Assembly (NCBI GenBank): GCA_003952965.2
Contig: RXIC02000005.1
Location: forward strand, 64,013-128,012
Direction of reading: 5' to 3'
Source: Morella rubra
Lineage: Eukaryota; Streptophyta; Magnoliopsida; Fagales; Myricaceae
Length of the DNA stretch: 64,000 nt
Below are positions 9,413-22,420 of this stretch, piece after piece. Within the stretch, counting starts at the first letter, position 1. Each line of letters opens with the position of its first letter. The notes beneath the pieces are model-generated. The model was not told the origin of the DNA and did no database searches. It worked only from the letters and a program-made list of their open reading frames with translations. The translations under genes and the position numbers were made by a program.

Positions 9413-12400
9413 ATGACTTTTAATCCTTTGGCTAGGATTCTGGATGACAATCGGTTGACAGGACCGAATTATATTGATTGGAAGAGAAATCTTATGATTA
9501 TTCTCTCAGCCGATAAGATCGGTTATGTTCTCACCTCTGAGACACCTGAGCTTGCCCTGAACAATGCCACTGAGGAAGAAAAGAGAGTCTTTAACAAGTG
9601 GCATGATGATGATAATATGGCAAAGTGCTATATTATGGCCTCAATCTCAAATATTTTGCAGAAAGATTGTGAGGGCATAGCTACAGCTGCAGGCGCTATG
9701 TTGCATCTCCAAGAAATGTTTGGAGAGCAGAGCAGATCTGCTAGGCAGACTGCTATGAAGAATCTGATGTCCACCAAAATGGTGGAAGGGAGCCCAGTTC
9801 GGGAACATGTCTTGAAGATGATTTCTTTCATCAACGAACTGGATTTTTTGGGAGCTGAGATGGATGGTGACACAAAAGTTGATGCCATTCTTTCATCTCT
9901 GCCTGATTCTTTTAATCAGTTTGTCCTTAATTACAATATGAACAAGATGAGTGTGACATTGTCAGAGCTGCTCAATATGTTGCAGTCAGCTCAAGATCTC
10001 ATCAAGAAGGACAAACCTACTGTGATGGTCACAGAGAAATCTAATGCCTCTATGAAACTGAAACCCAAGTTTAAGAACTTCAAGAAAAATAATAAGGGGT
10101 ATCAGGCAGCTAAGAATGTTCAAGGTGAACAAAGAAACAAAGGAGGTGACAAGAACAAAGGCAAAGGAAATTGTTTCCATTGCGGCAAGCCCGGTCACTG
10201 GAAGAGAAACTGCCGAGTTTACTTAGCTTCTCTTAAAAAGGGCAAACCTTCTGAAGGTATATCTGATATGCTTGTAATTGAATTGAATTTAATGGATGGT
10301 CCGTTTAATTCATGGTGTGTGGATTCTGGTTCTACATCTCACATCTGCAATATGTTGCAGGGGTTCAAGGAGACCAGAAGGCTCCATGAAGGGGAGCTGA
10401 TCCTTAAGATGGGGACGGGTGCAACTGTTGCAGCGACCGCCATCGGAGTTTTTAGTTTAGAATTATCTAATAATAGAATTTTGATTCTAGAAGACTGTCT
10501 TTATGTTCCAGAAGTTCGTAGAAATTTGATTTCTGTTTCAAAACTTGCTTTATCTGGATATTCATTTCTTTTCAATTCCAAGCTTGTTATTAAATTTCAA
10601 AATAAATTTGTTGCTTCTGGAATTATTTATGATGGTCTTTATCTTTTGAATGTTGATAATTCTTTGAATAATATTGAGAATGATGATTCCAGTGTGTTAT
10701 CCCTTAAGAGGAAAAGGGATGTTAATCCAACTTACTTGTGGCATCTAAAACTTGGTCATGCCAATATTGATAGGATCAATAGATTGGTAAGGGATGGGCC
10801 ATTGCAATTTCTGAAAATTGAGCCCTATCCAATCTGTGAGCCCTGCTTACAAGGAAAGATGACTAAAAGTCCTTTTACAGGAAAAGGAATTAGAGCCACA
10901 GAAGTATTAGGATTAATACATACTGATGTTTGTGGTCCCTTCAACCATATGGCAAGAGGAGGTTTCTCTTATTTCATTACTTTCATTGATGATTATTCCA
11001 GGTATGGTTATCTATACCTGATGAAGCATAAATCGGAATCCTTTGAAAAGTTCAAGGAATTCCACAATGAAGTTGAGAAACAGATTGGAAAGTCCATTAA
11101 AATGATTCGCTCCGATAGGGGAGGCGAATACCTCTTGGATGATTTTAAAGTTTATCTTAAAGATCATGGAATCATATCTCAACTCACACCACCAGGCACA
11201 CCACAACACAATGGTGTTGCAGAAAGAAGGAATAGAACCCTATTGGATATGGTTCGTTCCATGATGAGCATATCTGAGTTGCCTATATCATTTTGGGGAC
11301 ATGCTTTGGAGACCGCTGTTTACTTGTTAAACAGGATCCCTACAAAATCAGTTCCTAATACCCCATATGAGTTATGGACTGGCAAGAAGCCAAGCCTAAA
11401 TCATATTAAGATATGGGTTGTCCAGCTCATGTTAAAAGGTTTAATGTGGATAAGCTGGGATCAAGGACTGATAGGTGCCTATTTGTAGGCTATCCCAAAA
11501 TGACTACTGGTTTCTACTTCTATAATCCAAATGAAAACAAAGTGTTTGTTAGCAGGAATGCTACTTTTCTTGAAGAGGATTATAGTTTGAATGAAACTGA
11601 GAGTAGAGTTGCTCTTGATGAGCAAAGAGATAGTACAGTGACTGAGCAGAATGAGAATAATGATGATCAAGTGATTATTCCCACTGATCAAACTGAACCT
11701 GTTGAGACACAGGAGCCTCGTCGTAGTAAAAGGATTATAAGACCTCCAGTAAAATTCAGTTTGTTAAATGAGATTTATCAAATGGATTCTGAGGGACTGG
11801 AGATTGATCCTTGTGATTATACAGAGGCTGTGAAAGACAAAGATGCTAAGCATTGGCATGTGGCCATGGAATCAGAGATGGACTCCATGTATTCCAACAA
11901 GGTATGGACCTTGGTAGACAAACCAGAAGGCATTAAGCCTATAGGTTGCAAATGGGTCTACAAAAGGAAACTTGGACCAACAGGAAAGGTAGAGACCTTT
12001 AAAGCTAGGCTGGTAGCGAAAGGGTATACTCAAAAGGCTGGTATTGATTATGAGGAAACCTTTTCACCAGTAGCTATGCTAAAGTCCATAAGGATTCTGT
12101 TGGCAATTGCAGCATACTATGATTATGAGATATGGCAGATGGATGTGAAAACCGCATTCTTGAATGGGTACATCCATGAAGAAATTTATATGGACCAGCC
12201 AGAAGGTTTCATATCTCAGGAAAATGAATCAAAAGTGTGCAAGTTGGAGAAATCCATTTATGGCCTAAAACAAGCATCACGTTGTTGGAACATCCGTTTT
12301 AATGAGTCAATCAAAATGTTTGGTTTCTCACAAAACATGGATGAACCTTGTGTCTACAAGAAGGTTAGTGGGAGTGCTATCACCTTTTTGGTTCTTTATG

Positions 12401-13383
12401 TAGATGACATACTACTCATTGGGAATGATGTAGGGGCTTTGTCATCTGTGAAAATGTGGTTGTCTAACCAATTTTCAATGAAAGACCTTGGGGAAGCATC
12501 CTACATACTCGGGATCAAAGTGTTTAGAGACCGAAAGAAGAGATTATTGGGTCTCTCACAGGTCAATTATATTGACAGGATATTGGCTAGATTTAGCATG
12601 GTAAATTCCAAGAAAGGGTTTCTACCCTTTAGACATGGAATTCATCTCTCTAAGCAGATGTGTCCAAAAACACCTGAAGAAAGAGAGAAGATGAGTAACT
12701 GCCATTATGCTTCGGCTGTAGGGAGTCTCATGTATGCTATGCTTTGTACTAGACCTGATATCAGTCACGCAGTTAGCGTTGTGAGTAGATACCAATCCAA
12801 TCCAGGTCCAGAACATTGGTCAGCAGTAAAACATATCCTCAGGTATTTGAGAAATACAAAACACTATTTCTTAGTGTATGGTAGTGAGGATCTGACTGTC
12901 CAGGGATATACAGATTCGGATTTTCAATCAGACATTGATGATAGAAGATCAACATCCGGGTTTGTGTTCCTTCTTGGCAAAGGAGCATTCAGTTGGAGAA
13001 GTTTCAAGCAAAGTACTACTGCTGATTCTACAACTGAGGCAGAATATGTTGCTGCAAGTGAAGCTGCAAAGGAAGCTGTGTGGATTCGCAAGTTCATTCA
13101 AGAACTTGAAGTTGTCCCTTCGATTGAGGCGCCTATTTCCTTATACTGCGATAACAATGGTGCAATTGCACAGGCAGTGGAACCAAGGTCTCATCAAAGG
13201 ACGAAGCACATAGAACGTCGTTTTCACCTAATACGTGATATCATATCAAGAGGTGATATCACAATGGTGAAGGTTGCATCAGCTGATAATTTAGCTGATC
13301 CATTTACAAAGCCTTTATCTCAGAAAGTGTTTGAGAAACATATTAAGGATATGGGTTTGAGATATATGTATGATTGGGTTTGA
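9413..13383 (+). CDS. Ty1/copia gag-pol polyprotein, copy 1, one frameshift
   Basis: The frame starts [13 protein letters not shown] occupies the first ~250 residues and ends in a CCHC zinc knuckle ([14 protein letters not shown], ~254-267). The protease motif [10 protein letters not shown] is near 300, the GAG-pre-integrase motif [10 protein letters not shown] near 443, and the integrase core has D (FIDDYSR, ~523), D (DRGGEY, ~568) and E (HNGVAERR, ~602). RT follows (KWVYKRK ~845; YVDD ~994), then RNase H (TDSDFQ ~1166; [16 protein letters not shown]), with the stop at 13381-13383. One base is missing in a G run at about 11414 (GGG here, GGGG in copies 2 and 3), splitting the frame into 9413-11488 and 11413-13383. 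Without that loss it would be 1323 residues, a normal copia length. The ATG sits 8 nt after the putative leader acceptor. Confidence 0.93.
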
Positions 13384-13785
13384 CGTTATATTTTTCCTTT
13401 ATTATTTGATAATAAAAGTTTATTTGTTTTTCACATATATTATTGTTGTTATGGGTTTATACGTAACATGAGATGTTATGTATGTAAATTTGTTCAGGCA
13501 ACATTGTAGAAAAATCATGCTAGAGATTAATGAATCAAAGGCAGGGAATAATGATTTTTCAGTTCCTTGTAAGCCTGAAATTGTTCTAGACTTTTGTGTC
13601 ATAAAGTCTACACTTGTTGTGCGGAGAATGATTGATTCCATCATTGAGGTATGACCTTAAGCAGACAAGTGGGTGTCATGTAATAGGTACATACACTGAA
13701 CAGGATCCGATAAAGAATGCCTTTTGGAAAATGATCACTGTCAGGTTAAAGGTTGTTCTATCCCTAGATAACCAATTCGGAATAT
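13384..13785 (+). other. 3' region of copia copy 1 with a ~440-bp deletion into LTR2
   Basis: The sequence follows copies 2 and 3 up to GGTTGTTCTATC (about 13762), then passes through CCCTAGATAACCAATTCGG into LTR sequence at AATATAGTTTGGTGG. Compared with copy 2, bases equivalent to 20058-20495 are absent: the end of the internal region, the polypurine tract and the first 60 bp of the LTR. The GG before AATATAG could come from either parent, and about ten bases (CCTAGATAAC) look like filler or remnant LTR start. Confidence 0.8.
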
Positions 13786-14284
13786 AGTTTGGTGGAAGGA
13801 ATTAATTGTATGTAAAAGGGGCATATTTGCAATAATCTCAAATTTCAGGGATCAATTACAATATGTTGATGGACTTGATTGTAATTAGTAGAAGCCCTAA
13901 TTTTATTAGAAGAAGAGTTCTTCAGTTTAATCCTACGGCTGGAATTTGAGATCCCTAAGGATCCTATGTCTCATGCTCTCTCTAGGGTTTCCCAAGGCCT
14001 ATAAATATAACTGTTATATTCAAGGGGTTGGCCATCAGAACCTATTAGAGAAATCCCTAAATGAGAGAGTGACATAAATCCCTTAGGAGGCAAGACATTT
14101 GTGTTGCTATTATTATTCTGAATCGCTGGAGCTTTGGATTGGATCGTGAAGCGGGTTGAAACTTGTGGATTCCCGAATTACTATATCAAGGTAAGTAATC
14201 GAATCCGCAATTGCAATTATAATCCTGATAGATGTTTTGTTGAAAACATGTTATTTATTTAGTTTAATTCCGCATAAACTATCA
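13781..14284 (+). repeat. LTR2 of the copia array, 5'-truncated
   Basis: Matches LTR1 and LTR3 from AATATAGTTTGGTGG to AAACTATCA but lacks the first ~60 bp including the TG terminus. The TATA box and splice donor (GT at 14191) are retained. It lies directly upstream of the PBS of copy 2. Confidence 0.9.
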
Positions 14285-15067
14285 GTGGTATCAGAGCCAG
14301 GTTCGTATGATTGCAATTGTTGGATTATATGAACCTTGCTAATTTTTGATTGAGAATCAAAAGCCAAAACCCTTTCTAATTACTGTTCACGCACTATTAT
14401 GAATAGTACATAATTTTATTGTATGACAATTCGTTTTACTGTTCACGGTTTTTGTTCTATAAAATTTTTGTGAGTTATGAACAGTAACGTTTGGCATGTT
14501 TTTATTTAGTTAAAAAAAAAAAAAAACACTGTTCACGTGATGAACAGTGACGCCGGAGTCTGGCCGGCGCCATTCCGGCCGGTGGCTGGCCGGATGGCGC
14601 CAGCCGTGGAGGCTGGCCGCAGGCCAACCTTGCATTCCTGCAAGGGGCCAGCGGCGCCCAGGGCATTGAGATGCCCTGGGTCAAATGCTTGGGCCTCGGG
14701 TAGGGCAACAGTTGCCCTACCCGGCCCAAGGCTAGAAGCCCAGCCCAAAAGTTGGGCTGGGTCAAAAAAAAAAAAAAAAAAAAAAAAAAAGGAAAGGGTG
14801 TATTGGGCTGGGTTATAACCCAGCCCAACCCAAGGGTTGGCTGGGCTCGGAGCCCAGCCCAACTCGCGGGATGGGTGGGCTCGGAGCCCACCCAATACTT
14901 GGGCCGGGCTGGGTTGTGAACCCAGCCCACGCACCAAGCTGGACCGGTCTGACCGGTCCGGGGCTGGACCGGTCTGACCGGTCTACAAGGGTCCGACCGG
15001 TTTGACCGGTCTGGCCCGGTTGACCGGTTTGACCGGTCAACGGTCAACGGTCAACGGTTGACCGACC

Positions 15068-15099
<32 letters not shown>

Positions 15100-15699
15100 T
15101 TTGGGTGCTGAATAGGATTAATTATTGTAATTTTTCCTATGGTCTCTATTATCAATAAATAGGAGTTTTTACTTGATTAAAATTGGTTGAAGCCAAAATG
15201 GATAAGACCGATTTTAATTTCGTAAAATTTTCTTGTTTATCTCTTGGGAAGATAAGTGTCTACATCTCAGTGGGAGTGTCTACTAAAATAGTGACATAAA
15301 CTCACAAGAATTTGGAACACACTTAGATAATGGAATGCACAAACCAAATAAACGCAAGTACTAAAATAGTATAAGATGTGTTTATTTAGGTAGGCCAAAA
15401 GAAAATCGAGAATCACAAATATTTTAAAATATTTTGCATATGATGTAAATATTGATGAATAGTAGCTATTCGCCTTTACAAGATATGTACAATGATAACC
15501 AAAATGGGATTGTTGTTGCATGTAAGGTAGAGGTTCTCGATACCCATTTAGAATGTCATGAATATAAATGTTATATTTCTCATTGTTGCGATATATTTGA
15601 TATATCTGTTTATTATTTGAATGGGTGGTACCATTAGTATTTCAAAAACCTGAATCTAATGGAAATATATATATGTGAAATTGTTTTGCAGATTCAAAA
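14285..15699 (+). other. Leader of copia copy 2: PBS, stem-loop array, putative intron acceptor
   Basis: PBS at 14286-14297; stem-loop array at 14527-15068 with A-tracts at 14512-14526 (15), 14764-14790 (27) and 15069-15094 (26); acceptor AG at 15690-15691. Compared with copy 1 it has extra sequence around 14402-14430 (GTACATAATTTTATTGTATG), and the second palindrome is interrupted by ATT (GCCATTCCGGCC). The loop of the GGGTGGGCT hairpin changes from GGG to CGG while its stem is unchanged. Confidence 0.85.
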
Positions 15700-18600
15700 A
15701 TGACTTTTAATCCTTTGGCTAGGATTCTGGATGACAATCGGTTGACAGGACCGAATTATATTGATTGGAAGAGAAATCTTATGATTATTCTCTCAGCCGA
15801 TAAGATCGGTTATGTTCTCACCTCTGAGACACCTGAGCTTGCCCTGAACAATGCCACTGAGGAAGAAAAGAGAGTCTTTAACAAGTGGCATGATGATGAT
15901 AATATGGCAAAGTGCTATATTATGGCCTCAATCTCAAATATTTTGCAGAAAGATTGTGAGGGCATAGCTACAGCTGCAGGCGCTATGTTGCATCTCCAAG
16001 AAATGTTTGGAGAGCAGAGCAGATCTGCTAGGCAGACTGCTATGAAGAATCTGATGTCCACCAAAATGGTGGAAGGGAGCCCAGTTCGGGAACATGTCTT
16101 GAAGATGATTTCTTTCATCAACGAACTGGATTTTTTGGGAGCTGAGATGGATGGTGACACAAAAGTTGATGCCATTCTTTCATCTCTGCCTGATTCTTTT
16201 AATCAGTTTGTCCTTAATTACAATATGAACAAGATGAGTGTGACATTGTCAGAGCTGCTCAATATGTTGCAGTCAGCTCAAGATCTCATCAAGAAGGACA
16301 AACCTACTGTGATGGTCACAGAGAAATCTAATGCCTCTATGAAACTGAAACCCAAGTTTAAGAACTTCAAGAAAAATAATAAGGGGTATCAGGCAGCTAA
16401 GAATGTTCAAGGTGAACAAAGAAACAAAGGAGGTGACAAGAATAAAGGCAAAGGAAATTGTTTCCATTGCGGCAAGCCCGGTCACTGGAAGAGAAACTGC
16501 CGAGTTTACTTAGCTTCTCTTAAAAAGGGCAAACCTTCTGAAGGTATATCTGATATGCTTGTAATTGAATTGAATTTAATGGATGGTCCGTTTAATTCAT
16601 GGTGTGTGGATTCTGGTTCTACATCTCACATCTGCAATATGTTGCAGGGGTTCAAGGAGACCAGAAGGCTCCATGAAGGGGAGCTGATCCTTAAGATGGG
16701 GACGGGTGCAACTGTTGCAGCGACCGCCATCGGAGTTTTTAGTTTAGAATTATCTAATAATAGAATTTTGATTCTAGAAGACTGTCTTTATGTTCCAGAA
16801 GTTCGTAGAAATTTGATTTCTGTTTCAAAACTTGCTTTATCTGGATATTCATTTCTTTTCAATTCCAAGCTTGTTATTAAATTTCAAAATAAATTTGTTG
16901 CTTCTGGAATTATTTATGATGGTCTTTATCTTTTGAATGTTGATAATTCTTTGAATAATATTGAGAATGATGATTCCAGTGTGTTATCCCTTAAGAGGAA
17001 AAGGGATGTTAATCCAACTTACTTGTGGCATCTAAAACTTGGTCATGCCAATATTGATAGGATCAATAGATTGGTAAGGGATGGGCCATTGCAATTTCTG
17101 AAAATTGAGCCCTATCCAATCTGTGAGCCCTGCTTGCAAGGAAAGATGACTAAAAGTCCTTTTACGGAAAAAGGAATTAGAGCCACAGAAGTATTAGATT
17201 TAACATACTGATGTTTGTGGTCCCTTCAACCATATGGCAAGAGGAGGTTTCTCTTATTTCATTACTTTCATTGATGATTATTCCAGGTATGGTTATCTAT
17301 ACCTGATGAAGCATAAATCGGAATCCTTTGAAAAGTTCAAGGAATTCCACAATGAAGTTGAGAAACAGATTGGAAAGTCCATTAAAATGATTCGCTCCGA
17401 TAGGGGAGGCGAATACCTCTTGGATGATTTTAAAGTTTATCTTAAAGATCATGGAATCATATCTCAACTCACACCACCAGGCACACCACAACACAATGGT
17501 GTTGCAGAAAGAAGGAATAGAACCCTATTGGATATGGTTCGTTCCATGATGAGCATATCTGAGTTGCCTATATCATTTTGGGGACATGCTTTGGAGACCG
17601 CTGTTTACTTGTTAAACAGGATCCCTACAAAATCAGTTCCTAATACCCCATATGAGTTATGGACTGGCAAGAAGCCAAGCCTAAATCATATTAAGATATG
17701 GGGTTGTCCAGCTCATGTTAAAAGGTTTAATGTGGATAAGCTGGGATCAAGGACTGATAGGTGCCTATTTGTAGGCTATCCCAAAATGACTACTGGTTTC
17801 TACTTCTATAATCCAAATGAAAACAAAGTGTTTGTTAGCAGGAATGCTACTTTTCTTGAAGAGGATTATAGTTTGAATGAAACTGAGAGTAGAGTTGCTC
17901 TTGATGAGCAAAGAGATAGTACAGTGACTGAGCAGAATGAGAATAATGATGATCAAGTGATTATTCCCACTGATCAAACTGAACCTGTTGAGACACAGGA
18001 GCCTCGTCGTAGTAAAAGGATTATAAGACCTCCAGTAAAATTCAGTTTGTTAAATGAGATTTATCAAATGGATTCTGAGGGACTGGAGATTGATCCTTGT
18101 GATTATACAGAGGCTGTGAAAGACAAAGATGCTAAGCATTGGCATGTGGCCATGGAATCAGAGATGGACTCCATGTATTCCAACAAGGTATGGACCTTGG
18201 TAGACAAACCAGAAGGCATTAAGCCTATAGGTTGCAAATGGGTCTACAAAAGGAAACTTGGACCAACAGGAAAGGTAGAGACCTTTAAAGCTAGGCTGGT
18301 AGCGAAAGGGTATACTCAAAAGGCTGGTATTGATTATGAGGAAACCTTTTCACCAGTAGCTATGCTAAAGTCCATAAGGATTCTGTTGGCAATTGCAGCA
18401 TACTATGATTATGAGATATGGCAGATGGATGTGAAAACCGCATTCTTGAATGGGTACATCCATGAAGAAATTTATATGGACCAGCCAAGAGGTTTCATAT
18501 CTCAGGAAAATGAATCAAAAGTGTGCAAGTTGGAGAAATCCATTTATGGCCTAAAACAAGCATCACGTTGTTGGAACATCCGTTTTAATGAGTCAATCAA

Positions 18601-19669
18601 AATGTTTGGTTTCTCACAAAACATGGATGAACCTTGTGTCTACAAGAAGGTTAGTGGGAGTGCTATCACCTTTTTGGTTCTTTATGTAGATGACATACTA
18701 CTCATTGGGAATGATGTAGGGGCTTTGTCATCTGTGAAAATGTGGTTGTCTAACCAATTTTCAATGAAAGACCTTGGGGAAGCATCCTACATACTCGGGA
18801 TCAAAGTGTTTAGAGACCGAAAGAAGAGATTATTGGGTCTCTCACAGGTCAATTATATTGACAGGATATTGGCTAGATTTAGCATGGTAAATTCCAAGAA
18901 AGGGTTTCTACCCTTTAGACATGGAATTCATCTCTCTAAGCAGATGTGTCCAAAAACACCTGAAGAAAGAGAGAAGATGAGTAACTGCCATTATGCTTCG
19001 GCTGTAGGGAGTCTCATGTATGCTATGCTTTGTACTAGACCTGATATCAGTCACGCAGTTAGCGTTGTGAGTAGATACCAATCCAATCCAGGTCCAGAAC
19101 ATTGGTCAGCAGTAAAACATATCCTCAGGTATTTGAGAAATACAAAACACTATTTCTTAGTGTATGGTAGTGAGGATCTGACTGTCCAGGGATATACAGA
19201 TTCGGATTTTCAATCAGACATTGATGATAGAAGATCAACATCCGGGTTTGTGTTCCTTCTTGGCAAAGGAGCATTCAGTTGGAGAAGTTTCAAGCAAAGT
19301 ACTACTGCTGATTCTACAACTGAGGCAGAATATGTTGCTGCAAGTGAAGCTGCAAAGGAAGCTGTGTGGATTCGCAAGTTCATTCAAGAACTTGAAGTTG
19401 TCCCTTCGATTGAGGCGCCTATTTCCTTATACTGCGATAACAATGGTGCAATTGCACAGGCAGTGGAACCAAGGTCTCATCAAAGGACGAAGCACATAGA
19501 ACGTCGTTTTCACCTAATACGTGATATCATATCAAGAGGTGATATCACAATGGTGAAGGTTGCATCAGCTGATAATTTAGCTGATCCATTTACAAAGCCT
19601 TTATCTCAGAAAGTGTTTGAGAAACATATTAAGGATATGGGTTTGAGATATATGTATGATTGGGTTTGA
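15700..19669 (+). CDS. Ty1/copia gag-pol polyprotein, copy 2, one frameshift
   Basis: Domain order is the same as in copy 1: zinc knuckle near 16459-16500, protease DSGS near 16605, integrase core 17234-17530, RT with YVDD near 18686, RNase H near 19195. The frame is intact except near 17189-17206, where TTAGATTTAACATACTG replaces the TTAGGATTAATACATACTG of the other copies: two bases net are missing, just before the integrase core. This breaks the frame into 15700-17211 and 17234-19669. The RT motif reads DQPRGF where copy 1 has DQPEGF; copy 3 shares the R. Apart from the two missing bases the length equals that of an intact 1323-residue polyprotein. Confidence 0.93.
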
Positions 19670-20435
19670 CGTTATATTTTTCCTTTATTATTTGATAATA
19701 AAAGTTTATTTGTTTTTCACATATATTATTGTTGTTATGGGTTTATACGTAACATGAGATGTTATGTATGTAAATTTGTTCAGGCAACATTGTAGAAAAA
19801 TCATGCTAGAGATTAATGAATCAAAGGCAGGGAATAATGATTTTTCAGTTCCTTGTAAGCCTGAAATTGTTCTAGACTTTTGTGTCATAAAGTCTACACT
19901 TGTTGTGCGGAGAATGATTGATTCCATCATTGAGGTATGACCTTAAGCAGACAAGTGGGTGTCATGTAATAGGTACATACACTGAACAGGATCCGATAAA
20001 GAATGCCTTTTGGAAAATGATCACTGTCAGGTTAAAGGTTGTTCTATCACAATTCGGTATTGTCCTTAGACCTGAGAGGTTTGTATTTATTCATTTGTTA
20101 TGTACACATACTTTGACGTTGTCAACCGGTGATGTCCATTCAGGACTATATACGGACATGTTGGGTTGTGTGCGTGATGGATGAGTTGTATGAATGCTCA
20201 ACAAGGAATCCACCAGTCTCTTGGAGAGACAGTATATTCAGTTAATGTTCATATAAGTGTTGGACCAAAAGAAATCCGGCCGGATGTGTTTTACAAAACT
20301 ATTTTGAATACATAAAAGTATATTATATATTTCAAAATTGTTTTATGGTCCAACTGAGTTGTGAACTAAGAAATCAAGGTTTACATGAGATAGGGACGTG
20401 ACGGTGATATTTGGTTCTGAGGGCAAGTGGGAGAT
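19670..20435 (+). other. 3' untranslated region of copia copy 2 with polypurine tract
   Basis: About 766 bp between the gag-pol stop and LTR3 with no supported gene. It ends GGGCAAGTGGGAGAT (20421-20435), a polypurine tract directly before the TG of LTR3, where plus-strand synthesis would be primed. This is the only copy with an uninterrupted 3' end and a full-length downstream LTR without apparent single-base losses. Confidence 0.75.
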
Positions 20436-20999
20436 TGTTAGAATTATGTGCCCTCGATAACCAAACGAGTAATCCAGTCCTAATATCTCATATGGAATAT
20501 AGTTTGGTGGAAGGAATTAATTGTATGTAAAAGGGGCATATTTGCAATAATCTCAAATTTCAGGGATCAATTACAATATGTTGATGGACTTGATTGTAAT
20601 TAGTAGAAGCCCTAATTTTATTAGAAGAAGAGTTCTTCAGTTTAATCCTACGGCTGGAATTTGAGATCCCTAAGGATCCTATGTCTCATGCTCTCTCTAG
20701 GGTTTCCCAAGGCCTATAAATATAACTGTTATATTCAAGGGGTTGGCCATCAGAACCTATTAGAGAAATCCCTAAATGAGAGAGTGACATAAATCCCTTA
20801 GGAGGCAAGACATTTGTGTTGCTATTATTATTCTGAATCGCTGGAGCTTTGGATTGGATCGTGAAGCGGGTTGAAACTTGTGGATTCCCGAATTACTATA
20901 TCAAGGTAAGTAATCGAATCCGCAATTGCAATTATAATCCTGATAGATGTTTTGTTGAAAACATGTTATTTATTTAGTTTAATTCCGCATAAACTATCA
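20436..20999 (+). repeat. LTR3 of the copia array, 564 bp
   Basis: Full length, TGTTAGAATT to AAACTATCA, shared as 3' LTR of copy 2 and 5' LTR of copy 3. Contains the TATA box and the splice donor GT at 20906-20907. Nearly identical to LTR1. Confidence 0.93.
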
Positions 21000-22420
21000 G
21001 TGGTATCAGAGCCAGGTTCGTATGATTGCAATTGTTGGATTATATGAACCTTGCTAATTTTTGATTGAGAATCAAAAGCCAAAACCCTTTCTAATTACTG
21101 TTCACGCACTATTATGAATAGTACATAATTTTATTGTATGACAATTCGTTTTACTGTTCACGGTTTTTGTTCTATAAAATTTTGTGAGTTATGAACAGTA
21201 ACGTTTGGATGTTTTTATTTAGTTAAAAAAAAAAAAAAAAAAAAACACTGTTCACGTGATGAACAGTGACGCCGGAGTCTGGCCGGCGCCATTCCGGCCG
21301 GTGGCTGGCCGGATGGCGCCAGCCGTGGAGGCTGGCCGCAGGCCAACCTTGCATTCCTGCAAGGGGCCAGCGGCGCCCAGGGCATTGAGATGCCCTGGGT
21401 CAAATGCTTGGGCCTCGGGTAGGGCAACAGTTGCCCTACCCGGCCCAAGGCTAGAAGCCCAGCCCAAAAGTTGGGCTGGGTCAAAAAAAAAAAAAAAAAA
21501 AAAAAAAAAAGGAAAGGAAGGGTGTATTGGGCTGGGTTATAACCCAGCCCAACCCAAGGGTTGGCTGGGCTCGGAGCCCAGCCCAACTCGCGGGATGGGT
21601 GGGCTCGGAGCCCACCCAATACTTGGGCCGGGCTGGGTTGTGAACCCAGCCCACGCACCAAGCTGGACCGGCCTGACCGGTCCGGGGCTGGACCGGTCTG
21701 ACCGGTCTACAAGGGTCCGACCGGTTTGACCGGTCTGGCCCGGTTGACCGGTTTGACCGGTCAACGGTCAACGGTTGACCGACCCAAAAAAAAAAAAAAA
21801 AAAAAATTTTTTCTTCCAATTTTGGGTGCTGAATAGGATTAATTATTGTAATTTTTCCTATGGTCTCTATTATCAATAAATAGGAGTTTTTACTTGATTA
21901 AAATTGGTTGAAGCCAAAATGGATAAGACCGATTTTAATTTCGTAAAATTTTCTTGTTTATCTCTTGGGAAGATAAGTGTCTACATCTCAGTGGGAGTGT
22001 CTACTAAAATAGTGACATAAACTCACAAGAATTTGGAACACACTTAGATAATGGAATGCACAAACCAAATAAACGCAAGTACTAAAATAGTATAAGATGT
22101 GTTTATTTAGGTAGGCCAAAAGAAAATCGAGAATCACAAATATTTTAAAATATTTTGCATATGATGTAAATATTGATGAATAGTAGCTATTCGCCTTTAC
22201 AAGATATGTACAATGATAACCAAAATGGGATTGTTGTTGCATGTAAGGTAGAGGTTCTCGATACCCATTTAGAATGTCATGAATATAAATGTTATATTTC
22301 TCATTGTTGCGATATATTTGATATATCTGTTTATTATTTGAATGGGTGGTACCATTAGTATTTCAAAAACCTGAATCTAATGGAAATATATATATGTGAA
22401 ATTGTTTTGCAGATTCAAAA
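21000..22420 (+). other. Leader of copia copy 3: PBS, stem-loop array, putative intron acceptor
   Basis: PBS at 21001-21012; stem-loop array 21246-21785; A-tracts 21225-21245 (21), 21483-21510 (28) and 21786-21806 (21); acceptor AG at 22411-22412. The sequence follows copy 2 closely, including the extra GTACATAATTTTATTG segment missing from copy 1. Confidence 0.85.
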
